Assembly: GCA_035048495.1 (NCBI GenBank)
Contig: CM068543.1
Span: forward strand, 24,727,751-24,791,750
Direction of reading: 5' to 3'
Source of the DNA: Euptelea pleiosperma
Taxonomy: Eukaryota; Streptophyta; Magnoliopsida; Ranunculales; Eupteleaceae
Length of the DNA: 64,000 nucleotides
Numbering within the stretch: position 1 is the stretch's first letter; each line of letters opens with the position of its first letter. Made by a program: the position numbers and the translations under genes. Below, piece by piece: positions 38,981-50,108 of the stretch. The notes beneath the pieces were generated by a model. That model did not search any database, was not told where the DNA came from, and saw only the letters and a program-made list of their open reading frames with translations.

Positions 38981-41157
38981 TCCTCCCTTCCCTTTCATGT
39001 GACTGCTAGGCCCTCTATCAAGTATTTGGATACTGACAGGTTCTTGATTTCCCTAGACAATTTTACCTGTCATTTGTGCTGACAAGCATTGTCGTTAGCC
39101 AAACGCTCATCCACCTCGCATTCGCCTCTCATATTCATCTTCCTCTCCTTGAACTTGCCACAGGGTTTGAGTCATAGCCTTCTGGTTGGATCTGCATCAC
39201 CTGATTACCAATACTGGTATAATCGCAACCCTCCAAGGGCATGTACTCTTGCTGCCCCCTGCTAGCAGCACTTGCCCCATCGAAACCGCAACAGCGACCT
39301 CCCCACCATCGTTTGAGAATTGATTCAGACAATCCGTCATTCCTTTTGAATAACTCCATTACCTATTTTTCTCGTCCTTGGTACGACAATCTGATGAATT
39401 GCCCAAAACCTATTACCCATCCAGATACCCCAAATCTCTTGATAAGATCCTTTATCTGTGGGTCATCCTTCATAAGTGTAGATTCAGAAAAACATACGAT
39501 TTCTCCTTTTAGAGATTCCGCAATCCCAATCGGCGGCAATTCCTCAAGCAAATCACGAGGCTGGTCCTGCTTTCTTTCGATCCTGTCTGCCCAGCTAATC
39601 CTTTTGCCTCCAATCTTCGATCTTCTCACGTAAGAATTTACTGGTGAAGGTTGGGGCTGATTATCTACCAAGCTTACTTTGCTTGGGTACTCCAACTCTC
39701 CCGAAACACCCAATCTACCCCCCAGGTATGAACCCTCTGTAAGGTCTCTCATCACGTTAACCCTAGAGGGAGAAACAACATTATAGGTTGGAGAGGCTAC
39801 CTTAGACGTATGCTTGTCTCGATCGCCGACCTAGTTAAGGGTTTCCAGCGAGCACCGAACCACCTCTTCATCATCTACAACCAGATCGCTATCACTTGCT
39901 CGATTGCTATTGTGTGAATCGCCAACTCCATGTCATTCTCGAGCTCCTGAAAGGGCTCCTCTAGAGTTGAAACTCCTCCCGTCTGAGTTGTCGCTAGACT
40001 CTTCGAGCACTCCCCTTTAAGTAAAGAGTCCTTATAGACCACTCCGCCTTGTTTAGAATCGAACGAGCTACTAGACGCTCCAGGAATCTCTCTTAAGTGC
40101 CCTTTCCCTTTCCCTTGAATTACCTCCGAGTCCCGAAAATTTTCGGACGGAATCTGATGCATTTCTCCTTCTCCAATTCCAATCCCCACAGTCCTGGTCG
40201 TACAGGATCTCGTACCATAACCACTCTAGGATTTTTCACAAGCTGCCACCAAGGTATAAAATTTCGTTTATGAGGAATGTCTCAGTGAAGTGAAAAAACG
40301 AGACAAACTCCAAAAGGAAACGAAACATTTAAAAATGGCGAAACAACGAAATTTTCGATACATTACAAAATATTCTAAAACATTCCCAAAATCGTGAAAT
40401 CATATTTTTTTATTTGTTTTTTTTTTGGATTGTATGATAATGTCTCAGTTTGTCTCGGCGAACATACGAAGCATGCGGTTCTCTTATGAAACAAACGAAA
40501 CATTCTGAAATTTTAAACCATGGCTGCCACCTCAACTTCTCGAAGATTCCCTCCAAATTTTGAACTAGGTCTGAAAGAAGAAGAAACATAGCCCTTAGGA
40601 GCACCAAATCTCACATTCCCTATAGCATTGTTGCCCATCCAACAATCCTTGCTGTGGGGATACGACATATCAGCCCTGTGTCGACGCTGGATGCTCTTGG
40701 TCTCCTCACGAGCACCGTCTTGCCCAGACACCACCGTCATGTGTTTCCGTCATTCTAATGCATGCGTACCATGCACATCAAGTGCTACGTGTCTCTCATG
40801 GGTTTGAGAACCTCTACGATACCGCCACCTGTCATCATACTCCATCGGCCTTTTTCCACTTGGTAAAGATCTTTTTACTGACCCCTATCTGAAAGCAAAA
40901 CCACCCTATCACTAGTTTCCACGTCGGGCAACAAATGCCCTTCACGTTTGCTACCACGGTCTGCTCGCTCCACGTCATCATCGTCCCCATACTTCGATTG
41001 AGCTTCCTACTTCGGCGATCGACGATATCTTCTGGAATCTCCCACCCCTAATCCACATAGAGCCGTAGGTCTTCCTATCATAGCCCACCCCATTTTTGTC
41101 GGCGTCTTCGTGTCTTCTGGAGTTCCGACCATCACGGGGGCTATCTCTGGCTAGAGA
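38981..41157 (-). pseudogene. LINE-2 ORF1 C-terminal half, degraded
   Basis: Polar, serine-rich frames (39363-39755, 39875-40189, 40513-40740) of the low-complexity C-terminal half of plant L1 ORF1. They include KIGGKRISWADRIERKQDQP and a segment ending near VCFSESTLMKDDPQIKDLIK. No enzyme domain is visible. Confidence 0.5.
40251..40522. mobile_element. 272-bp TIR element inside LINE-2
   Basis: Bounded by a perfect 9-bp duplication GCTGCCACC (40242-40250 and 40523-40531). The ends carry inverted GGTATAAAATTTC and GAAATTTTAAACC, 12 of 13 matching. The interior is AT-rich with repeated GAAAC/GTTTC motifs. The 9-bp duplication suggests a Mutator-like origin; no coding capacity. Confidence 0.7.
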
Positions 41158-41720
41158 TTATTCGACACAAGACAGAGACTTTGTGCAACTGTTGACGTCT
41201 AGAAAGCCACCGCACAAGTTACCTAAAGCCTGAAAAGATGAAAGCTCCCAAAGATGTAACGACAAGCCAAAATTCCTCAGCCACCTACTGGACCCTCTGT
41301 CATCTAAGACAGTGCAACCTGCTCTCATGCTCCATACGTCAAGATACAGAAAGGCCTCTCCCTTCAATCTACACCCCACCCGGAGAAATCTCCTCGCCTC
41401 TTTCTCCGATGGGAAGACGAAGAGTGTCAACCCTCTGCCCATCTTTCTGATCTTGACCCCAACCAAAATAGCCCAAGACCTCTCCACCCACCTCAGAACC
41501 TCCAAAGAGTCTCCAGGGTTACCTTCCCACCTACCAACCAAGCAGCTTTTCAAAAATTTTTCTCTTAGCCCCCCAGAACCCTCAAGTTCGATATATGTCC
41601 TTGACCCCCGAGCAACCACTGTACTTTCCCCACCTCCTGGGAACTACTTCAAACCAACTACCTCCTTGTATGACTTGGGGGTATTCTGGACACCATTGTA
41701 GCTCCTGAGGTCCCTGTACT
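41158..41720 (-). pseudogene. LINE-2 ORF1 with DUF4283-like domain
   Basis: The 153-residue frame has LREKFLKSCLVGRWEGNPGD, WAILVGVKIRKMGRGLTLFV then FPSEKEARRFLRVGCRLKGE, matching the DUF4283 N-terminal domain of plant L1 ORF1, a nucleic-acid-binding chaperone-like protein. Related sequence upstream (YRDLRSYNGVQNTPKSYKEV) is in frame across a stop. Confidence 0.75.
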
Positions 41721-41829
41721 GAGCATCCCAACCAATAAACTTCCTAATGTCCACCTTAGCTGCTTACTCACCAGAAATACAACAATTGTTCATTCATTGC
41801 GAGTTTATAACAATTAAAAGACAATATTT

Positions 41830-42427
41830 AGAAAGATCTTTGAATAAGTGGAGAATATGGACATAAAGTAAAGGAAATCAATAACGCTACAAACATTCTG
41901 ATTATAGCATTTTTCGGGTGCACTAAGTGTAGCTCCTAAACGTGAGTGGTGGATTTGAGTTTTCGAGGTGCACCTTGCAATTTGAATGGTTTCCAGAATC
42001 TCGTTCAAAATACTCTCAGCAACTAATGTGATAGAATTGTTTGTTTTTTAGGCAAAACTTAGTATCTTAAGGTTAGCTCCTTGAAGATTGGCTTGGTGTC
42101 GTGTACTCAAATGTCATTATATGATGGTAAATATATAATAACCAGAATCGAACTGGAACCAATGTATCAATATAATGTTAAATATATAAAGTGTTAAAAT
42201 TGTCATATTATCAAGATTGGAAGATATACCTGAAACCAGAACCTGCACTGACCAGAACCAAATATTCGATTCTGGTTCTGGATCCATCGTTTTGAGAGCC
42301 GAAACTTATAAGAACTGACTATTGGTTCTGGTTTTGGGTACCTTAGGAACTGAACTAGAAGGGACCTGTTGACACCTCTATTATTAGTCCTGTTTCTAAT
42401 GCCTGTAGGCCCCCTTATAGAACATAT
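41830..42427. other. TAF2 intron between LINE-2 and the nested pile
   Basis: No domain or repeat boundary recognised. A GGTTCTGG-type motif recurs loosely at about 42240-42345 (gaaccagaac/ggttctggtt), perhaps a short degenerate repeat. Confidence 0.5.
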
Positions 42428-42885
42428 AGTTGAAGTTTAGGAGAGAAGAGAAGAAGAGAGGAAGAGAAAGGGGAAAACGTTGGAGAGTGTAAACACTTCC
42501 ATACGTCCCACAATATTATTTATGTCATTAGGTTAAAACCAATTACACTCACTTTCATATCTCCACCCACCATACATCTTATATTATATTCTACATCATA
42601 TTGACAACACTCGCCCTCAAGTTGGTGCATGGATATCGATCATTGCCCATCTTGTCCAAACATGCCCGAAATAGAGCAACTGCAACACCTTTGGTGAAAA
42701 CATCCACCACTTGTTCTGATGTAAGCATGAACGGTGTACAGATTACTCCCTATGTGACTTTCTCACGAATCAAATGCCTATCCACTTCAATGTGCTTTGT
42801 CCTATCATGTTGCACGGGATTATGTGCAATGCTTATGGCCGCCTTGTTGTCACAATATAGTGACATAGATCCCTCAATCAGGAAC
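42428..42885 (-). mobile_element. copia F, 3' LTR and RNase H end
   Basis: The 182-bp LTR (42428-42609) is clearly the same family as the copia G LTR. The polypurine tract (ctcgccctca, 42611-42620) and the C-terminal RNase H coding sequence follow (about 42625-42885; the [12 protein letters not shown] and [16 protein letters not shown] equivalents). The copy stops at 42885 where the gypsy LTR begins. A second piece, with the RT start, appears at 52940-53087. Confidence 0.8.
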
Positions 42886-43446
42886 TGACGTAGCAGAAGC
42901 GCGAAGTTAATCACGAAAACGAACTGGGAAGAAGAACACCGTCTTCAACCGGAAATAAATCTTGAATCCACAAGGAAGATAATAAAAGAAGACTTAAACA
43001 ATAACTTCATTGATACTTTCGTCCAACTACAACCCTCTTAAATAGAGCAAATCAGTAACGAGACTTAGAAACTTACTAAAAGTCTAAAACGGCTAAAATA
43101 GGAAAAAAGACAAAAAAATAGAAATTCCCACTAATCGTAGAATGGATAGTCGTAGATCTTAGATACACGTCAGAATCGACGGGGAGTGATTCTGACTTCC
43201 ACGACTCAAGTTATTGCCAAAACGAAATTCTCCAAAAATAGCTAAAATGCCGGTTTGATCCACTAGACGATGGAATTTGGTCAAAATTAGGCGTACATCA
43301 TGAGCAAAGTTCATGATTTTTGAAGATCTCGTCGTTTCCTTTCAAAGAGGTCCGGCCCTACGCAGTTCCGACACTAAAGACAATTACGTTAATGCCTATT
43401 ACGTCATTTTTAGTGTTTCTTCAGCATTAATGCGCGTTACGTCCTT

Positions 43447-44423
43447 TTAACACCGTTTGGACTTTTGACGGTCCAAACGCTCCATGAATTCTTCTACTAT
43501 GTGTTCTACATCAGTCCCCTCCACTTGAAAGGAACTCGTCCTCGAGTTCACCAAAGGCAATAGATGAGAGTTTGACGCATGGTACTCAAATAAATCTCGC
43601 ACGTTGAAAGTCTTCGAAATAGCCACACCATCAAGGAGATCAACGACATAAGTACTGTCGTTAATCTTGTGCAAGATCTTACACGGGTCAATTTTCTTCT
43701 GCTTCAACTTATTGTACGTACCCACTGGGAACCTTTCCTTGCGTAGATGAACCATAACCATATCACATTCTTTAAAAACTTTCAAACGCCTGTGTTTGTC
43801 AGCTGCAACTTTATACTTGGCTGCGGCTTCTTTTAAATGCTTCTTGACATCTGTATGGATTAACTTCATCTTTTCAACCATATTGTCAGCAACAACACTC
43901 ATACTTGGCAATTTCGGCAAGGGGACCAAATCTAGAGTGTGTGTAGGGAGTCGTCCGTAGACATTCTCGAATGGTGGTTTGCCGGTAGAACGATTAACCA
44001 CGTTATTATAGGCAAACTCGGCTTGGGCAAGTGCAAAATCCCACTGCTTTGGTCTCTCGCTAGATAAATTCCGCATGATATTTGCCAAAGTACGGTTCAC
44101 CACTTCTGTCTGGCCATCTGTTTGGAGATGACACGTACTGCTATATTGCAACGAAGTATCCAAACGTCTTCACAATGTACGCCAGAAATGACTCAAGAAC
44201 TTGCTATCACGATCAGAAGTGATAGTCTTGGGGAGACCGTGCAAGCGAAAAATCTCCTTGAAGAACAAATTGGCAATGTTGGTGGCATCCGATGTCTTTT
44301 TGCACGCAATAAAGTGTGCCATCTTTGAAAACTTGTCAACCACCACAAACACAGAATCCATACCTCGTTGAGTCCGCAGAAGACCCAACACAAAGTCCAT
44401 AGATAGATCTTCCTATGGTGCAT
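43447..44423 (-). pseudogene. gypsy integrase, two frames
   Basis: 44170-44400 reads [20 protein letters not shown] then [20 protein letters not shown] and [11 protein letters not shown], the integrase core with two of its acidic residues. 43447-44163 continues with HLQTDGQTEVVNRTLANIMR and the C-terminal KYKVAADKHRRLKVFKECDM and VRDLFEYHASN. The core is split by a frame change near 44165. Confidence 0.88.
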
Positions 44424-44508
44424 TAGGAATCAGTAATGGAGTGTAGAGATCTGTATTCTGCGCATGACCCTTGGCTGCCTGACAAGTGTAATATCGCTGT
44501 ACATAGCG

Positions 44509-45897
44509 TCAAAGGTCTCTTTTCAACTGTGGCCAATAGTATATGTCCTCAACTAAGGCAATACTTTTGTCGCGTCCCATGTGACCGCCTAGTCCTCCAT
44601 GCTTTTCTCGAATAATGTGTTCTCGGAGAGAACTTTGGGTAGTGCATAATCGGGTTCCCTTAAAAAGGAAACCTCCCTGAATCTGATAGTCACCCGAACC
44701 TGGTTGTCCAGATGTACATTTAGTCCACTCGTCCTGGAAATCTTCATCATCAGCATACAAGTCTTTTAAGTAATCGAACCCGATTACCTCACTTTGGACA
44801 GTCGTAAGTAAGGTAGCTCGTCGGCTCAACGTATCAGCTACCTTATTCTGCTCTCCAGATTTGTGCTTCCGGACAAAAGTAAACTCCCGGAACGTAACAA
44901 TCCATCTAGCATGCATATGATTGGGAGTTGTCGAGTTGTTGATGAATTTTAGAGCCTGATGATCTGTATGCAATATGAATTCTCGTTGCACCAGATAATG
45001 CTTCCAGTGTCGTAGAGAATGTACTACAGCGTACAACTCCAACTCGTACGTGGACCACTTCTTCCGAGCGTCGCTTAACTTTTCACTATAAAATGTAATC
45101 GGTCGTCCCTCCTGAGAAAGAACAACTCCAATACCTACATAAGAGGCATCATAGTCCACCTCGAATAATTTTTCGAAGCTAGGTAGAGCTAAAACAAGGG
45201 TAGAAGTTAGCTTTTCCTTGATCAATGCAAAACTTTGTTCGGCTTCGTCTGTCCACTGAAATTGTTTCTGCTTCTGCTTCAGGCAATCTGTGAGTGGAGT
45301 GGCAATACTGCTAAAGTTCCTCACGAATCGTCTGTAGAAAGTGGCCAATCCATGGAAGCCGCGTACCTCACTAACAGATTTAGGCGTAGGCCATTCTCGA
45401 ATAGCCCTCACCTTTTCTTTGTCTACTTTGATGCCCAATGAACTCACCACGTCCAGAAATACAAGACTGTTGGTCAGAAAACTACACTTCTTGAGATTGA
45501 CGTACAGACTATTCTCTTGAAGTACAGTAAACACATCTCGAAGATGTTGGACATGCTCGTTCTCATCACGGCTATAAATCAGGATATCGTCAAAGTAGAC
45601 GACCACGAACCGCCCAATAAAGGGTTTGAGCACCTGATTCATCACTCTCATAAACGTACTAGGTGCATCGGATAACCCAAAGGGCATTGCCAACCACTCA
45701 TACAAGCCATCTTTCGTCTTGAAGGCTGTCTTCCATTCATCGCCCGGCCTGATACGAATCTGATGATATCCACTTTTCAAATCGATCTTGGAAAACACCT
45801 TGGCACCTTCAAGCATATCTAACATGTCATCAAGCCGTGGTATAGGGAACTTATACTTCACGGTTATCTTGTTGATGGCTCTGCTATCTATGCACAT
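44509..45897 (-). CDS. gypsy reverse transcriptase/RNase H, long open frame
   Basis: A 462-residue uninterrupted frame. It contains the RT core ([60 protein letters not shown] with the catalytic FDD box), the connection region, an RNase H domain ([58 protein letters not shown]) and the integrase zinc-binding HxxxH region ([14 protein letters not shown]). The frame begins within RT ([20 protein letters not shown]); upstream parts are frameshifted. The polymerase is preserved better than most in this window, but the element cannot be autonomous. Confidence 0.9.
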   Translation of the reverse strand: MCIDSRAINKITVKYKFPIPRLDDMLDMLEGAKVFSKIDLKSGYHQIRIRPGDEWKTAFKTKDGLYEWLAMPFGLSDAPSTFMRVMNQVLKPFIGRFVVVYFDDILIYSRDENEHVQHLRDVFTVLQENSLYVNLKKCSFLTNSLVFLDVVSSLGIKVDKEKVRAIREWPTPKSVSEVRGFHGLATFYRRFVRNFSSIATPLTDCLKQKQKQFQWTDEAEQSFALIKEKLTSTLVLALPSFEKLFEVDYDASYVGIGVVLSQEGRPITFYSEKLSDARKKWSTYELELYAVVHSLRHWKHYLVQREFILHTDHQALKFINNSTTPNHMHARWIVTFREFTFVRKHKSGEQNKVADTLSRRATLLTTVQSEVIGFDYLKDLYADDEDFQDEWTKCTSGQPGSGDYQIQGGFLFKGTRLCTTQSSLREHIIREKHGGLGGHMGRDKSIALVEDIYYWPQLKRDL

Positions 45898-46027
45898 CCT
45901 CCAACAAAGGTCTCAACTTGTCAGGGACTTCTAATGCTTTCGCATCGTCGCCCTTCACGACTAGGGCATACATCTCCCCAGTCTCCTTAGATTCTTCAAC
46001 GATGTTGCTAACAATTAGGAAAGATCA

Positions 46028-46682
46028 TTACTCCACTTTAGAAGCTTTGGGACGACTCTCTCCTGTCATAGGGGCAAGGAAAACGTAAGTATTTTCCTTT
46101 CCTCTATGGATAGAGTTAACATCGTACTGCCAAGGTCTTCTGAGCAGTATATGGTGGCAGGCATCCATATCAACTACATTATATATAATTTCATCTTTAT
46201 AGAATTTTCCAATGGACAATGGAATCTTACACTGCTCAGTTACCTTAGTTTCACCAACCTGCTTGATCTAGCCTATCGAGTATGGAAAGGGATGCTTCTC
46301 ACTCTTTAACTGCAGTTTATCCACCATGGTTCTGGACAATATTTTCGCTACTGCCTCCGTCTACGATCAAATCACAGACACGCTGATTGACTGTACACCG
46401 TGTTCGGAAGATATTGTGCCTCATAGGATCAATCTCTTGTTTTGGTGCGTATAATAGTCTGCGCACCACAAGAGAGACTCCCTCATCCCCGTAGGTCACA
46501 TCAACCTCATCATCGTCCCCGTCTTCCATACTGATCTGCATCATCATCCTCGATTGCTTCTGCATGGGTCGTCAGATTGGCCGTCTGACGCTGTGGGCAT
46601 TGATTCGAATGATGTCCCCGTTGGCCACACCGATAACACTTAATCGGCTATGGTGGGGCGTACGGATTTGAGGACATACCTC
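46028..46682 (-). pseudogene. gypsy protease and gag zinc region
   Basis: 46317-46565 reads RTRCTVNQRVCDLIVDGGSS ENIV, a retropepsin active site in which the usual DSGA is DGGS. 46028-46219 reads YNVVDMDACHHILLRRPWQY. A gag zinc-knuckle remnant lies at about 46580-46640. The sequence breaks off at 46682. Confidence 0.8.
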
Positions 46683-46895
46683 TGTTATCAAATACGTATT
46701 TATCTTGTATAGAGTAGTTCTGTAAATACCTCTTATGAGGGGTATACTTGTCTTTTTTATGTAACCCTTTATATAAATAAGATTTATGGGGTCATTGTGA
46801 ATTAATCACAATAGATATCCCTTTTGTCTCTCTCGTCTCTACTCTATTCCCTCTTCTACAAACCTAACCCTAACCCTAATTCTTAGAATTCAACT
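46683..46895 (+). repeat. copia D 5' LTR
   Basis: Shares ATACGTATTTATCTT, ATGAGGGGTATACTTGTC and AACCCTAACCCTAATTCTTA with the 3' LTR. It lacks about 14 bp near its start (TAGAGACGTAGAAA in the other copy) and has a shorter CT run. Confidence 0.9.
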
Positions 46896-47639
46896 TAGTA
46901 TCAGAGCCATCCGCCGCTGAGGATTGCCGGAGCATTCTTGATGACAAACCAGGAGCAATCTGACGCCTGTTGACGTCATCTGACCGTACGACTGATGCCA
47001 TCAGCCATATGGACACGAAAATCGAGGTCGGCTGAAACTACTCCTTGGTAGAGATCTTTTTTTCCTGTTTTTTGGTTATTTTTGGGGAATTTTTTGGAGT
47101 CATTTGGGTTGTTTTTTGGGTGATATTCGTGAATTTTTTGGAAAAATTAGTTTGTAAACCAGCTCGATTTCCGACCCAAAAATGAACTTTTTCGGGGGTT
47201 TGTTGCTTCGATCTAGCCCCCCCCCCCCCAATCTGAGGAACATGTGGTTACCTTCTTTTCTAGATTTCATCGAGTATTATAACTTGTGGGAGGTTTTCTC
47301 TCCCCTCTGGTTACCGCCGGTGGCTTTTTTTCCTCTAATAGGACCTTCGGTTTGGTCCAACAGTCCCTCCAATCACCTCCAAACTTCTTCTTCAGCAGTT
47401 TGTTAGCCATGGGAAGGTCCCTTGCATCTCCATGCTACATACCTTCCTCATTCGACTCCTTATTTCCCAAATTTGAGGTTAATTTGGGTGTTTATTAACT
47501 CCCTTCTTTTTAGTTCTTCCTTGGTCACTTGGGAGACTTCTTGAGTCCTAAAATGCCTATTTGGACCTATTCAGATGTTTGTTTGCTCTTTATGTGGTGA
47601 TTTAGCCTTATCCAGATCTCGATTTGATCTTTAATCTGG

Positions 47640-48640
47640 TACTTCGATAGTTTCTTTGGCCGTAATTCCTCATGGCAGATCCTCCACCACCTCCGTGGTT
47701 ACTCCACCTTCCTTGGTTTCTCCATCCGGGTCAGACGTGAGCACAGAAGTTCCCTCTAGTGGAGTTGGAGGCCCTATAGTGCAGCACTTAGCCTATGAGA
47801 ACCTAAGTTTGCAGATCACCTCAGTGAAGTTAGATGGCAAGAACTACTTACGTTGGGCTCAGGCTGCACGGTTGTTCATTGGGGGTTGTGGGAAACTTGG
47901 CCACACTATAGGAGATACGGTTGAGCCACCCAGATCTGATCCCTCTTATCGACAGTGGTAGACAGATGATCCTACTATCATGTCATGGCTCCTCAACTCT
48001 ATGGAGCCTGATATCAGTGAGAGTTTCTTATTCATGCGCACAGCGCAAGAGATTTGGGAGATCACTGAGAAGACCTATTTGCAGCAGTAGAACGATGGAC
48101 GAGCATTTCAGCTGCGACAGACTATCTCCCACTTCCAGCAAGGGGAGAAGTCTCTTTCTCAGTACTATACTACTCTTCGTACCTTGTGGCAAGAGCTTGA
48201 TCATTATTACTCCTATCAGCCTCTCAATCCCACGGAGATTGCCCCCTTTCGTCGATATATAGAAAAGGTCCGGATCTTTGATTTTCTTGCTGGCCTCAAT
48301 CTTTCTTATGAGCTGGCTCGTGTTCAGATCTTGAGTAGCAGGGTGGATCTTCCCTCTCTCAGTGAGGTGTACGTCTATCTTCAGAGTGAAGAGAGTAAGC
48401 GGATCGCTCTTCAGAGTGAGCATCTCCTTCCAGAGCGATCAGCGCTAGCTGCCTCTCCTGCTTATTAGCCTCAGCAGTCACAGCAGCCTCCGAGAGGCTC
48501 ATCTTATCAGACTTTTGTCTCAGCTCCATCCTATGCTCCTACTGGACCTTATTCTAGGAAGTCCTTGACTAGAGAGAGGCCCAAGTGCGGTTTCTGTGGC
48601 AAGTTAGGGCATGTGCGTCTGTTGGAAGTTACATGGTCCC
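47640..48640 (+). pseudogene. copia D gag
   Basis: Frames 47656-47961 ([40 protein letters not shown]) and 48184-48468 ([40 protein letters not shown]) give the UBN2 gag. In-frame stops lie near 47959, 48088 and 48465. The zinc knuckle CGFCGKLGHVR near 48595 runs out of frame after the histidine. Confidence 0.88.
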
Positions 48641-50100
48641 CCTAGCCAGCCAGGGTCTTCTGGTGCTCATACTGCCAGTGTGGGTACTTCGGGTCTAGCT
48701 CCTCCTAGACAGTCTCTGACTATCTCTCCGACTGGTGGTATTTCAGCCACAGAGCTTGCAGGCCTTCGACGATTGCTTCAGCAGCTGGATGGTCCTTTTG
48801 CCACATCGTCCACCTCCTTTGCCCAATCAGGTAACCCTAGACCTGCTCATCATGTGTCTCTTCCATCATCCAGTCCCACTTGGATCATTGATTCTGGGGC
48901 TTCCGAACACATGACGGGCATGTCTTCCTTATTTTCCAGTTATACTATCCGTTTTGGCCGTGATAAGGTGAAGACAGCTGATGGCACCTTATCTTCTGTG
49001 TCTGGGAAAGGGAATATCCTTCCCTCTCCCCAATTGCTTCTTTCATCTGTTTTGTATGTTCCCAGATTTACTTCTAACTTACTTTCTGTTAGTGCTTTGA
49101 CTAAATCCCTAAACTGCAGTGTCACTTTTTCCCCTACTTCTTGTGTCTTTCAGGACCTAGAGACGAGGAGGACGATTGGCACTGGACATAATGCTAATGG
49201 CCTCTATCTTCTGAATGGACACCTTCCTGAGCTCACAACACTATAGTCTTCTGCTAGTAGTAGTAGTAGTAGGATACATGTTTTGAACTGGCATGCTCGT
49301 CTGGGGCATGTCTATTTTCAGTATTTGAAACTTTTATTTCCTAGTTTGTTTATTTCTGTTTCTTTTTCTGCTTTACACTGTGAGACATGTGAGCTCTCCA
49401 AGCATTATAGATCCAATTATCCCTCTAGAGGTAATAGAAGTTCTACTCGTTTTGACATTGTGCATTCTGATGTATGGGGACCTTCTCCAACTACTTCTAT
49501 CTTTTGCTTCCGCTACTTCATTTCCTTTGATGATGATCATACTAGGTGTACATGGGTTTATCTCATGAAAACCAAGGATAAAGCTCATTCCATCTTTAGG
49601 GTTTTCATAAGATGATCCAAAACCAGCATGGTATCTTCATCAAGGTTCTTCGTACTGACCAGGGTGGAGAATATATGTTTGGGGGCCTTCAACACTACCT
49701 TCTTGACCATGGGATTTGTTATCAGAATTCTTGTAGCTACACCCCTCAACAGAATGGTGTAGCTGAGAGAAAAATGCGACATTTGACTGAGATAGCTAGA
49801 TCTCTTTTGATTGGCTCTCATGTCCCCAAGACCTATTGGTCAGATGCTGTGTTGACGGTTGCCTACTTGAGTAACAGAATACCCTCTCGTGTTCTCAATT
49901 TTAAATCTCCTCTTCAGTTCTTTCGCCAGATTCTCCTCTTTTCTCTGTTCCTCCTCGCATCTTTGGGTGTGTATGTTACGTACATATCCTTGGTCCTCAT
50001 TGCACCAAACTAGATCCCAAAGCACTCAAGTGCGTCTTTCTCGGTTACTCCTCTACCCATAAAGGGTACAAGTGTTACCATCCATCCTCTAGGAAGAAGT
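48611..50100 (+). pseudogene. copia D protease and integrase
   Basis: Protease frame 48611-49246 with [20 protein letters not shown] (DSG at 48890-48898) and ETRRTIGTGHNANGLYLLNG. Integrase: 49283-49615 with [39 protein letters not shown]; 49612-50013 with LRTDQGGEYMFGGLQHYLLD and YTPQQNGVAERKMRHLTEIA. All catalytic residues are readable, but frame changes at about 49247 and 49612 break the polyprotein. Confidence 0.9.
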
Positions 50101-50108
50101 TTGTATGC

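Larger units (their letters stand above)
35413..41811 (-). mobile_element. LINE-2, full-length L1-type, antisense to TAF2
   Basis: A 6.4-kb non-LTR element with both ends supported: flanking duplications agttaaaatacaatattt (35395-35412) and aattaaaagacaatattt (41812-41829) match at 16 of 18 positions. The 3' end is the A tail (T run near 35410-35418) next to TTTGATAAGTTAC. ORF1 (DUF4283-type) is near 41158-41700 and ORF2 at 35760-38960. Both are broken by stops. A 272-bp MITE interrupts it at 40251-40522. Confidence 0.85.
42886..46682 (-). mobile_element. Ty3/gypsy element, 5' truncated
   Basis: Antisense. The 3' LTR is probably 42886-43513, about 628 bp, with near-symmetrical ends (TGACGTAG on the + strand, TGATGTAG on the - strand), followed by a polypurine tract (aagtggaggggac on the - strand, 43514-43526). 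Then integrase, RNase H/RT, protease and a gag zinc region. The 5' LTR and most of gag are missing: the sequence stops where the copia D 5' LTR begins. No chromodomain was seen at the integrase end. Confidence 0.8.

Noticed and set aside
43501..43513. Integrase C-terminus running past the gypsy 3' LTR start
   Set aside because: The frame does continue to 43447, but overlap of the pol end with the LTR is possible and the polypurine tract at 43514-43526 next to TGATGTAG fixes the LTR start better than the stop codon.
46865..46880. Interstitial telomere repeat
   Set aside because: CCCTAACCCTAA here and near 52913 lies inside the two LTRs of copia D and is only two units long; it is part of the LTR.
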